From NCBI GenBank assembly GCA_937995995.1, contig CALKIP010000284.1:1-11987 (forward strand): a stretch of DNA of 11,987 nt, in the 5' to 3' direction. The notes beneath the pieces are model-generated. The model saw only the letters and a program-made list of their open reading frames with translations, was not told where the DNA came from and did not search any database. The stretch's first letter is position 1, and the number at the start of each line of letters is the position of its first letter. Shown here piece after piece: positions 6,734-11,987 of this stretch. This stretch comes from an uncultured bacterium. GTDB lineage: Bacteria; Gemmatimonadota; Gemmatimonadetes; Longimicrobiales; RSA9. A program made the position numbers and the translations under genes.

Positions 6734-7510
6734 ATGCGCTTCATCGTACTGGGCGGCGGCTGCTACGGTACCTTCTACGCGAGGCAGCTCCTGCGAGCAC
6801 GGGAAGCCGGCGCCCTGGACGTGAGCGAGATCGTCGTCGTGGACCACGGGGAAGAGCCCCGGGCGCGGAGGGAGTTGCACCCGCGCCCGGGGCTTCGTTT
6901 CGAGGTGGCCGAGTGGGAGGATTTTCTCGCCCGCTACCTGGCCGAGCTTCCTGCCGCTGCGACGGACCGGCTGGTGCCGCCGCCCTTCACGCCTCATCTC
7001 GCACTCGCCTGGCTCCTCGAACGGCTGCGTAACACCCGGCCCGGGCGGGAGTGGGTGCTGGAGCCGTTCCATCGTTTTCCAGGCACGCCCTTCGAGCGGC
7101 AGGCCGAGGGCGGACCGCTCGTCGTCTCCCACGCGGACTGGATCTGCCCGGTTCATTGCATCGAGCCGGAGATCTGCCCGCACACGAAGGGGCCACGCCA
7201 CTGGGACCTGGATCGCACCACGCGCCACCTCGCCACGGCGTTGGCCGAGGGTGGTCAGCCGGTCGACCAGCTCCATCTTTTCCACTGTCATCATGTGGCG
7301 TACGGCGTCGGTGCGTATCGCGCCGCAGCCGTGGTGGAGGCGTACGAGGCCATCGCCGACCGGGTCGATGGGATCAGGGAGACGGAGTCTGCGCGGTTTC
7401 TGATCGGCACGATCTCCCACTGTCACGGCGCGCTCCACCTGCTCGCGTGTCGATCTGGCATGGAATCTGAAGCGACGCCGTTGGGGCACCCTGCCGTCGA
7501 TCAACCCTGA
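6734..7510 (+). CDS. Uncharacterised Cys/His-rich protein with N-terminal Rossmann-like motif
   Basis: I do not recognise this 258-residue protein. It begins MRFIVLGGGCYGTFYARQLL, a beta strand plus Gly-rich loop (G7-G9, G12) like NAD- or FAD-binding Rossmann folds, followed by a strand ending VVVDH (34-38), where such folds often have an acidic residue. A central cluster, HADWICPVHCIEPEICPH (133-150), has C138, C142 and C148 with H133, H141 and H150. Later come HLFHCHHVAYG (181-191) and TISHCHGALHLLACRSG (227-242). Seven cysteines (10, 138, 142, 148, 185, 230, 239) and many histidines suggest bound metal or an iron-sulphur cluster; this is inference. There is no signal peptide or membrane segment, so it is probably cytosolic. 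It lies 22 bases after a ferredoxin-NADP reductase and 13 bases before a response regulator, so it is probably cotranscribed and possibly a redox partner. Confidence 0.8.
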   Translation: MRFIVLGGGCYGTFYARQLLRAREAGALDVSEIVVVDHGEEPRARRELHPRPGLRFEVAEWEDFLARYLAELPAAATDRLVPPPFTPHLALAWLLERLRNTRPGREWVLEPFHRFPGTPFERQAEGGPLVVSHADWICPVHCIEPEICPHTKGPRHWDLDRTTRHLATALAEGGQPVDQLHLFHCHHVAYGVGAYRAAAVVEAYEAIADRVDGIRETESARFLIGTISHCHGALHLLACRSGMESEATPLGHPAVDQP

Positions 7511-7523
7511 TCCGAGTCGATAC

Positions 7524-7910
7524 ATGGAACCGACGAAAACGATTCTGATCGTGGAGGATAACGAGGACAATCTCGTCGTGTACCGCACGATCCTCGAACA
7601 CGTCGGCTATGAGGTGATCGAGGCGCGAGATGGCGAGGAAGGGATCAGCCGGGCGAACGAGGAACACCCGGACCTGATCCTGATGGACATCTCCATCCCC
7701 AAGATCGACGGCTGGGAGGCCACGCGTCGTCTGAAGTCGGAAGAGGCGACGCGTGAGATCCCGATCATCGCCCTGACGGCCCACGCCCTCGAGGAGGACC
7801 GGGAGAAGGCGCTGCGCGTCGGCTGTGACGGCTACCTCGCCAAGCCGGTCGAGCCACGGCGCGTGGTCGAGGAGGTACAGCGGTACGTGGGGTCTGGCAC
7901 GTCGGCCTGA
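7524..7910 (+). CDS. Stand-alone response regulator receiver (CheY/DivK-like)
   Basis: A 128-residue single REC domain with no output domain. The acidic pocket is E11-D12 in ILIVEDNEDN, the phosphorylation site is D55 in LILMDISIPKIDGWEATRRL, the switch threonine is T85 in IIALTAHALEEDR and the conserved lysine is K107 in YLAKPVEP. All phosphotransfer residues are present. Such proteins act by protein-protein contact or as phosphorelay intermediates; DivK is the closest well-known type. No histidine kinase is adjacent; the only one in view is the partial gene at 11289, on the other strand. ATG 7524 is 13 bases after the previous stop, with a modest GAG before it. Confidence 0.92.
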   Translation: MEPTKTILIVEDNEDNLVVYRTILEHVGYEVIEARDGEEGISRANEEHPDLILMDISIPKIDGWEATRRLKSEEATREIPIIALTAHALEEDREKALRVGCDGYLAKPVEPRRVVEEVQRYVGSGTSA

Positions 7911-7922
7911 GACCGTCACCCT

Positions 7923-7934
7923 GGTTCCGGAACC
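7923..7934. promoter_or_regulatory. Palindrome GGTTCCGGAACC upstream of the ferritin gene
   Basis: A perfect 12-base palindrome in the 92-base spacer between the response regulator and the ferritin. It starts 13 bases after the upstream stop codon and could be an operator or a small RNA hairpin. Its GGAACC arm recurs in the palindrome region after the ferritin gene and next to the trxB promoter. No clear -35/-10 pair was found in the spacer. Confidence 0.35.
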
Positions 7935-7992
7935 GCCATTCGGGCACGCGATTGGCATGCTTGCGGGTTGAGGTCGCAGCATGCATTTCACC

Positions 7993-7998
7993 AGGAGG
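7993..7998 (+). promoter_or_regulatory. Ribosome-binding site deciding the ferritin start
   Basis: AGGAGG lies four bases before GTG 8003. It selects this start over an in-frame TTG at 7952 whose extra 17 residues do not look like ferritin. Confidence 0.65.
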
Positions 7999-8002
7999 CC
8001 CA

Positions 8003-8440
8003 GTGGCGAACAACGATGCACTGTCGTCCCTGATCGATGGACTGAACGAAGACCTGGCGCACGAGTATCAGGCGATCATCTCCTACCTTCTCTATTCCCG
8101 GCTGGTCAATGGCGCGCTTCGGCCGGAACTCGCGAATTTTCTGGAGAGCGAGATCGAGGACGAGCTCGGACACGCCAAGTTCCTGGCGCACAAGATCGTC
8201 GCCCTCGGCGGTGAGCCGACCACGCGGCCCGCAGAGGTTCGCCTGAGCGAGGACAACCGTGAGATGCTGGAGCTCTCGCTTCAGTCGGAAAAGGATACGA
8301 TCGAGCGCTATACCCGTCGCATCGACCAGGCCGACGAGGTGGGCGATGTCGGTCTGCGCGTCGATTTGGAGGATATCGTCGCCGACGAGACCAAGCACAA
8401 GGAAGATCTGGAGCGGATACTCCTGAACTGGCGGGATTGA
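8003..8440 (+). CDS. Ferritin-like di-iron protein (bacterioferritin-like)
   Basis: A 145-residue four-helix ferritin-like protein. The di-iron ligands of the bacterioferritin type are all visible: E21 (HEYQAIISYLL), E54 and H57 in EDELGHAKF, E96 in LQSEKDTIERY, and E129 and H132 in ADETKHKEDLERIL. Two ExxH pairs plus two lone glutamates match a ferroxidase centre, so iron oxidation and storage, or another di-iron oxidase role, is likely. At 145 residues it is somewhat shorter than classical bacterioferritin (about 158), and I see no convincing haem methionine at the usual place. Dps-like or other ferritin-like functions therefore remain possible. It ends the + strand redox/iron group and may receive electrons, for iron release, through the reductase at 5671; that is inference. 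Confidence 0.88.
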   Translation: MANNDALSSLIDGLNEDLAHEYQAIISYLLYSRLVNGALRPELANFLESEIEDELGHAKFLAHKIVALGGEPTTRPAEVRLSEDNREMLELSLQSEKDTIERYTRRIDQADEVGDVGLRVDLEDIVADETKHKEDLERILLNWRD

Positions 8441-8480
8441 GGAGGGCCGAATACGGGGCCGGGGATCAGAGACGGGTCGG

Positions 8481-8494
8481 GAACCGATCGGTTC
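8481..8494. repeat. Palindrome GAACCGATCGGTTC downstream of the ferritin gene
   Basis: A perfect 14-base palindrome 41 bases after the ferritin stop. As RNA it forms only a five-pair stem with a GATC loop and has no T-tract, so it is a weak terminator at best. A protein-binding site is an alternative. The rest of the 8441-8625 spacer shows no convincing ORF. Confidence 0.4.
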
Positions 8495-8601
8495 GAATGG
8501 GAGGCGGGCGTCACCGAGGCGTGGGGGCGTCCGCTTCGTTCGTCCAGTCCAGGCGCGAAGCGTCTCCACACGCTCTTGGTGCCATTGCGCCACCGTGTGA
8601 G

Positions 8602-8624
8602 AAAAACAGATGGAAACGGTTCTG
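8602..8624 (-). terminator. Possible weak terminator after the second paralogue
   Basis: Read on the - strand, CAGA and TCTG (four pairs around a ten-base loop) are followed by TTTTT just beyond the stop codon at 8626-8628. The T-run is unusual in this GC-rich DNA, but the stem is short, so the call is tentative. Confidence 0.3.
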
Positions 8625-8625
8625 C

Positions 8626-9282
8626 CTACCAGGCCAGCCAGCGCTCCAGTGCGCTGAGCGTAGCGAAGCAGGCGGCGTCCTCGATGGAGCGTTCGATGAT
8701 CCCGATACCGGGTAGGTAGGACAGCCGCCGGGAGAAGGCGGCCTCCACGGAGACGATGACGTAGCGTCGGCCAAGGAGGTCGACGATGTTCACGCCCTCC
8801 AGGCCGAGTCGAATCCCACGGGTGGCCAATTCGGCGGCCTCGAGTGCGGCACGGGCCGCGGCGCGCGCGCGGCCGAGCTCCGTATCGACCTCACGTGCCT
8901 CTCCCACCACCGTCTCGCCTCGGCGGCGCAGTTGTGCACGGCAGGTCACCCAGTTCTCGGCCCGATGCACCTCGATGCGGTCGAAGACGAGCCCACGGCC
9001 GCGCCAGAGTGGGAGCGGGATCGCGGTCTCATCGATGAGGGCGACCTGGAGGTCCTCGGAACAGAACGCGAAGCCCCGGTGATCGAGGAGGTCGGCGACC
9101 GTGTTGCGAAGCGTGCTGATCGATGCGCCGGGCGCACCCGTGATGAAGGCCTCGCGCAGGTGCTGAGGGTCACGGAGCCAGACGGCTGCGGCGAGGACGC
9201 CGGGGATCTTCTCCAATTCGGCGACCAGGTCGCGCTCGACCTGGCGCGTGGCATCGAGGTCCAGCGTTTGGGTGTCGGTCAC
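8626..9282 (-). CDS. Uncharacterised protein, paralogue of its upstream neighbour
   Basis: I cannot name this 218-residue protein. It aligns by eye with the product of 9283-10065. The N-terminal part has VERDLVAELEKIPGVLAAAV, HLREAFITGAPGASISTLRN and LQVALI, matching VERLLSSLTG, TLREIHVLATPDLHPKQIVRN and SVAQL. The C-terminal part (about 112-218) has WVTCRAQLRRRGETVVGEA, RARAAARAALEAAELA, RLGLEGVNIVDLLGRRYVIVSV and a tail ERSIEDAACFATLSALERWLAW, each with a counterpart. It lacks most of the proline-rich linker of its neighbour. There is no signal peptide, membrane helix or known catalytic motif; it is probably cytosolic and perhaps partners its paralogue. The GTG start (9280-9282) abuts the upstream TAG directly, with no good Shine-Dalgarno, so translation is probably coupled. 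Confidence 0.78.
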   Translation of the reverse strand: MTDTQTLDLDATRQVERDLVAELEKIPGVLAAAVWLRDPQHLREAFITGAPGASISTLRNTVADLLDHRGFAFCSEDLQVALIDETAIPLPLWRGRGLVFDRIEVHRAENWVTCRAQLRRRGETVVGEAREVDTELGRARAAARAALEAAELATRGIRLGLEGVNIVDLLGRRYVIVSVEAAFSRRLSYLPGIGIIERSIEDAACFATLSALERWLAW

Positions 9283-10065
9283 CTAGAGCACTGCACGCCA
9301 GCGGTTCGTGGCCTGGAGCGAGGCAAGGATCGCGGCCTCCTCCGGTGAGCGGTCGAGAAGCGCTGCGCCGGTCAACGGGATCGGCCGGCGTTCGCTGAGT
9401 GCACGGGCGGAGATCAGGGCGTAGCTCCGGCCGTGGGAATCGACGATGGCGGCGCCCTCGAAGCCGAGGCGGTCCTCGGCACGGCACAGGGCGAGGGCCG
9501 CGAATACGGCGCGTGCGGCGGCCTCGGCCCGACCTCGCAACGTGTTCGGCCCCTGGCCCTCGCCCGTGAACTCCTCGGCGCCTGCACGCAGGGTGACACG
9601 GCACGTGGCACGCTGCTCCGCGTCAATGCGCGCGTCGTATCCGAGATAGACCACCCGCATGCGCTCGTCCACCCGCGTGCCCACAGCCGGCGTGGCGGTC
9701 GGGGGCGCGCTGGGGTAGGCCCGCCGTTCGGCCACGATATCGGGCTCCGATACGGCTTCCTGCGTCGGCGTCGGCGCTTCCACGTCCACGACAGCCGCGC
9801 CGCTCACCGTATCCACCGCATCCGGACGGAGCTGCGCGACACTGACGATGCGCCGGTCGATCTGGATGCCGAGCCCTGCGCTCAGCGCCGATTCGACATT
9901 GCGTACGATCTGCTTGGGGTGCAAATCGGGTGTGGCGAGGACGTGAATCTCCCGAAGCGTGCCCTCGGGGCCGGCGACGACGTGGGCCGAGTACACGCCG
10001 GTGAGTGAGGAGAGGAGCCGCTCCACACCGGGATTGAGCGGGGTCGAACCGTGACTCTCGATCAT
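9283..10065 (-). CDS. Uncharacterised two-domain protein, first gene of the paralogous pair
   Basis: Function not recognised; 260 residues from ATG 10065. Domain 1 (about 12-82) reads as alternating strands and helices: VERLLSSLTGVYSAHVV, REIHVLATPDLHPKQIVRNV, ALSAGLGIQIDRRIVSVAQL. A Pro/Ala/Thr-rich linker (about 84-135) leads to domain 2 (about 137-260): RATCRVTLRAGAEEFTGEGQ, RGRAEAAARAVFAALALC, RLGFEGAAIVDSHGRSYALI, then RSPEEAAILASLQATNRW. The strand-Gly-helix pattern of domain 2 faintly recalls the small regulatory domain of 2-isopropylmalate synthase; I would not rely on this. A longer frame reaches 10227, but that extension lies in the trxB promoter region and has low-complexity, non-conserved character. 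GGGAGG three bases before ATG 10065 favours the shorter start, though the spacing is tight. It is divergent from trxB. Confidence 0.78.
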   Translation of the reverse strand: MIESHGSTPLNPGVERLLSSLTGVYSAHVVAGPEGTLREIHVLATPDLHPKQIVRNVESALSAGLGIQIDRRIVSVAQLRPDAVDTVSGAAVVDVEAPTPTQEAVSEPDIVAERRAYPSAPPTATPAVGTRVDERMRVVYLGYDARIDAEQRATCRVTLRAGAEEFTGEGQGPNTLRGRAEAAARAVFAALALCRAEDRLGFEGAAIVDSHGRSYALISARALSERRPIPLTGAALLDRSPEEAAILASLQATNRWRAVL

Positions 10066-10068
10066 GGG

Positions 10069-10091
10069 CCTCCCGGGGTTTTCCAGCCCCG
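10069..10091 (-). promoter_or_regulatory. Leader hairpin and Shine-Dalgarno of the paralogue pair
   Basis: On the - strand a five-pair stem, CGGGG...CCCCG (10087-10091 with 10074-10078, eight-base loop), sits directly before and touching GGGAGG (10069-10074), which is three bases from the ATG. The stem could partly mask the ribosome-binding site. Confidence 0.35.
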
Positions 10092-10125
10092 AAGTTAGCA
10101 ACGGTCGTTGGCTCGCGCCAGTTGG

Positions 10126-10155
10126 TTGCCGGAGCGGATTCGGGGAACCTATCTT
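10126..10155 (+). promoter_or_regulatory. Candidate sigma-70-type promoter of trxB
   Basis: TTGCCG (10126-10131) and TATCTT (10150-10155) are separated by 18 bases. This is a reasonable -35/-10 pair and the best seen in the divergent region. It predicts a start near 10162 and a leader of about 68 bases. GGAACC (10144-10149) lies directly against the -10 box. Confidence 0.45.
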
Positions 10156-10216
10156 GCGCCCGGCCGATTGATGTAACGGGTCGCGTTCCGGATTCGGATC
10201 TCGAAAGTGGTCTAGC

Positions 10217-10224
10217 AAGGTGGG
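10217..10224 (+). promoter_or_regulatory. Ribosome-binding site of trxB
   Basis: AAGGTGGG lies five bases before ATG 10230 and fixes the trxB start against the longer open frame that begins at TTG 10122. Confidence 0.6.
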
Positions 10225-10229
10225 CATCC

Positions 10230-11252
10230 ATGGCTAAGCAGTACGACGTGATCATCGTGGGCGGCGGGCCGGCGGGGTTGACGGCGGGGCTCTACGCCGC
10301 GCGATCGAAGCTGAACGCCGTCATCCTGGAGCGAGGGATGCCGGGCGGGCAGCTCCTCAACACGAAGGACATCGAGGACTACCCGGGCTTCGAGCACATC
10401 GGCGGCTTCGAGCTGGCGGAGCGAATGACGCGGCACGCGGAGAAGTTCGGCTGCAACATCCAGACGGAGACGGTGACGCGTATCGCGCGCGATCCGGCGG
10501 CCGACCCGTGGCGGGCGTGGACCGTCGAGACGGAGTCGGGCGAGACGTACGTGGCGCCGACGGTGATCCTCTCGGCCGGCGGAACGCCGTACAAGTTGGA
10601 GGTGCCGGGCGAGGAGGAGTTCGCAGGGCGTGGGGTGAGCTACTGCGCCGTGTGCGATGGCGCGTTCTTCGAGGGTGAGACGATCGCGGTCGTCGGCGGC
10701 GGCGATGCGGCGTGCGAGGAGGCGGACTTCCTGACACGCTACGCCGAGAAGGTCTACCTGATCCACCGGCGCGACACGTTCCGTGCGCAGAAGGTGATCC
10801 AGGAGCGCGTATTCCGCAACGAAAAGATCGAGGTCATCCTGGACACCGTCGTCAAGCGGGTCGAGGGCGACGCGAACGGTGTGAACAAGCTCATCCTGCA
10901 GAGCACGCGCACAGCGGATGGCGACTACGATTTCGAGGGCACCGGGCCGACGCGCGAGCTCGAGGTCACCGGCCTCTTCGTCTTCGTCGGGTTCGCGCCG
11001 AACACATCGCTCGTCGGGGAGCACTTCGAGCACGATGCCGGTGGCCACTTCGTAACGGACTGGCGTATGCAGAGCTCGCTGCCCGGACTCTACGCCGTGG
11101 GCGACGTCCGCTCACAACTCGTGCGCCAGATCACGACTGCCGTGGGCGATGCGACGACGGCGGCGATCGCCGTGGAACGGTACCTGACGGAGTTGAAGGA
11201 GCAGCGGCCGGTAGCGGGCGTCTCGGGCAAGCTGCGCGAGAAGTACAGCTGA
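10230..11252 (+). CDS. trxB: Thioredoxin-disulfide reductase
   Basis: Reduces oxidised thioredoxin with NADPH through FAD and a redox disulphide; cytoplasmic. From ATG 10230 the protein has 340 residues, slightly longer than E. coli TrxB. The FAD-binding VGGGPAGLTAGLYAARS is at 10-26, PGGQLLNTKDIEDYPGF at 38-54, the redox-active CAVC at 139-142 in GVSYCAVCDGAFF, the NADPH-binding VVGGGDAACEEADFL at 154-168, IHRRDTFRAQ at 178-187, and GLYAVGDVR plus QITTAVGDATTAA near the C-terminus. All catalytic parts are intact. It ends in a short tail (SGKLREKYS). An in-frame extension back to 10122 is unlikely because the Shine-Dalgarno and conserved N-terminus both favour 10230. It is transcribed alone, divergent from the paralogue pair and convergent with the histidine kinase. 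Confidence 0.96.
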   Translation: MAKQYDVIIVGGGPAGLTAGLYAARSKLNAVILERGMPGGQLLNTKDIEDYPGFEHIGGFELAERMTRHAEKFGCNIQTETVTRIARDPAADPWRAWTVETESGETYVAPTVILSAGGTPYKLEVPGEEEFAGRGVSYCAVCDGAFFEGETIAVVGGGDAACEEADFLTRYAEKVYLIHRRDTFRAQKVIQERVFRNEKIEVILDTVVKRVEGDANGVNKLILQSTRTADGDYDFEGTGPTRELEVTGLFVFVGFAPNTSLVGEHFEHDAGGHFVTDWRMQSSLPGLYAVGDVRSQLVRQITTAVGDATTAAIAVERYLTELKEQRPVAGVSGKLREKYS

Positions 11253-11275
11253 CGGCCGTCGTTCACCGAGGCGAG

Positions 11276-11298
11276 GCGTCCCGGAGCTTCAGGGACGC
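11276..11298. terminator. Hairpin between convergent trxB and histidine kinase genes
   Basis: GCGTCCC (11276-11282) pairs perfectly with GGGACGC (11292-11298) around a nine-base loop, shortly after the trxB stop and across the stop of the opposing gene. It has no T-tract on either strand. It may form part of a bidirectional stop region together with the stronger repeat at 11301-11336. A 10-base palindrome, GACGGCCGTC, at 11251-11260 overlaps the trxB stop codon. Confidence 0.4.
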
Positions 11299-11987
11299 GG
11301 GAGGCGCGATCCGGAGGCGAATTCGGATCGCGCCTCGTCGTTCGCTGCCGCTGCGTGATTCTCGACGTTCTCGCCCGAGGCAGCGACGCGCTTCGGCTTC
11401 ACCTCGCGGACCAGCGTCGGGGCGAGCGGCAACTCGATGCTGAAGGTGGTGCCACGCTCCGGCTCGCTCTCCACCCGGATGCCGCCGCCATGCGCCTCCA
11501 CGATCTCCCGGGCGATGCTCAGACCCAGACCGCTGCCCTTGGCCCGGGCCTCAGTCGATTGTGAGAATTTGTCGAAGACGTAGGGCAGCATCTCCCGGGA
11601 GATGCCCGGTCCGGTATCGGATACGTCGATACGCAGCCTTCCCTCGGCCTTGCGTGCGTATACGCGGATACTGCCCCCGTGTGGCGTGAACTTGAACGCG
11701 TTCGCGAGGAGGTTGCCGAGCGCCTGGTCGCGGAGGCGGTCCGCATCTCCGGGGAAGGTGGCGGGCACCGAGGCATCGACGACGACGTCGAAATCGATGC
11801 GGCGAGTCGTCGCGAGTGCGACGAAGCTTCGCCGCACGGCGTCGAAGAACTGGGCCGAGTCCACGGGGACGCACTCGATCTTCATCGCGCCCGCCTCGAT
11901 CCTTCCGGCGTCCAGGAGCTGGCCGGAGAGCCGCATGAGTATCGTCGCCTGCTCCTGGATCGAGAGGAGCGTCTCGCGCTGACGGTC
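11289..11987 (-). CDS. Sensor histidine kinase, 3' part (5' end outside window)
   Basis: The frame stays open to the right edge, so only the C-terminal 232 residues are visible; the Met at 11936 is internal. The first visible stretch, RQRETLLSIQEQATILMRLS followed by GQLLDAGRIEAGAM, is the second half of a HisKA dimerisation domain; the phospho-histidine lies just outside. The HATPase domain is complete: N-box LGNLLANAFKFTPHGG (about 90-105), G1 DTGPGI (124-129), F-box YVFDKFSQS (136-144) and G2 GSGLGLSIAREIVEAHGG (151-168), ending FSIELPL. An Ala/Asn/Ser-rich tail of about 45 residues follows with no recognised domain. The sensor part, the signal and any partner regulator are outside the window. 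The response regulator at 7524 is a possible but unproven partner. Confidence 0.93.
   Translation of the reverse strand, partial: DRQRETLLSIQEQATILMRLSGQLLDAGRIEAGAMKIECVPVDSAQFFDAVRRSFVALATTRRIDFDVVVDASVPATFPGDADRLRDQALGNLLANAFKFTPHGGSIRVYARKAEGRLRIDVSDTGPGISREMLPYVFDKFSQSTEARAKGSGLGLSIAREIVEAHGGGIRVESEPERGTTFSIELPLAPTLVREVKPKRVAASGENVENHAAAANDEARSEFASGSRLPRP
11301..11336. repeat. 13-bp perfect inverted repeat in the tail of the kinase gene
   Basis: GAGGCGCGATCCG (11301-11313) pairs perfectly with CGGATCGCGCCTC (11324-11336) around a ten-base loop. It lies inside the last codons of the kinase gene and about 50 bases after the trxB stop. It is the strongest stem at this convergent junction and probably serves as transcription end or mRNA-stabilising structure for trxB. 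No T-tract follows. Confidence 0.55.

Noticed and set aside
6668..7588. 306-codon - strand frame over the Cys/His-rich gene
   Set aside because: The + strand frame has a strong AGGAGGG at the right place, ordered motifs and operon spacing. The antisense frame overlaps three + strand genes and is Arg/Pro-rich.
7951..7985. Possible sigma-54 promoter around TTGGCATGCTTGC before the ferritin
   Set aside because: The spacing between the GG and GC elements is too short for a -24/-12 promoter.
7952..8002. TTG 7952 as ferritin start
   Set aside because: The 17 extra residues do not resemble ferritin, and AGGAGG at 7993-7998 clearly serves GTG 8003.
8437..8715. 92-codon + strand frame after the ferritin gene
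   Set aside because: No Shine-Dalgarno, no recognisable composition, and it runs into the 3' end of the opposite-strand gene. The spacer is better described as non-coding.
10066..10227. N-terminal extension of the first paralogue to 10227
   Set aside because: It would cover the whole trxB promoter region; the extension is low-complexity and the ATG at 10065 has a Shine-Dalgarno.
1..11987. Defence system, mobile element, CRISPR array or RNA gene
   Set aside because: No regularly spaced repeats, transposase or integrase motifs, tRNA cloverleaf or rRNA segments were seen; the genes are mostly housekeeping with uniform GC-rich codon use.

Overview
The window is GC-rich DNA, densely packed with genes and bacterial in character, with frequent GTG starts. 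An MCE/MlaD-type lipid-transport protein points to a diderm (outer-membrane) bacterium. The overall protein style fits Gemmatimonadota or a related GC-rich phylum, but that placement is inference and no marker gene is present to prove it. I see no rRNA, tRNA, CRISPR array, insertion sequence or phage gene, and no gap between genes longer than about 190 bases.

Layout on the + strand, left to right: (1) the 3' part of an MlaD/MCE substrate-binding protein (2-802); (2) a hairpin-rich spacer (803-912); (3) an overlapping run of aspartate kinase (934-2175), aspartate-semialdehyde dehydrogenase (2172-3149) and a Nudix hydrolase (3142-3642), the first two being the entry to lysine/threonine/methionine and diaminopimelate synthesis; (4) two membrane-protein genes, an AI-2E/PerM family protein (3732-5042) and a CDP-alcohol phosphatidyltransferase (5064-5588), closed by an intrinsic terminator at 5608-5633; (5) a second co-directional group: a TrxR-like ferredoxin-NADP reductase (5671-6711), an unrecognised Cys/His-rich protein with an N-terminal Rossmann-like motif (6734-7510), a stand-alone response regulator (7524-7910) and a di-iron ferritin-like protein (8003-8440).

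The right third changes direction. Two abutting genes of unknown function on the - strand (8626-9282 and 9283-10065) are paralogues of each other. They are transcribed divergently from thioredoxin reductase trxB (10230-11252, +). trxB converges on the 3' part of a sensor histidine kinase (11289-11987, -), with strong inverted repeats at the junction.

The most interesting points are: a well-placed internal Shine-Dalgarno and ATG in the aspartate kinase gene that would yield a free regulatory beta subunit; the Cys/His-rich unknown protein in a redox/iron cluster between a ferredoxin reductase and a ferritin; the tandem pair of paralogous unknown proteins next to trxB; and the GGAACC-type palindromes on both sides of the ferritin gene. 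I found no convincing evidence of a defence system or other large undescribed multi-gene system. The best candidate for undescribed biology is the 5671-8440 redox/iron group.
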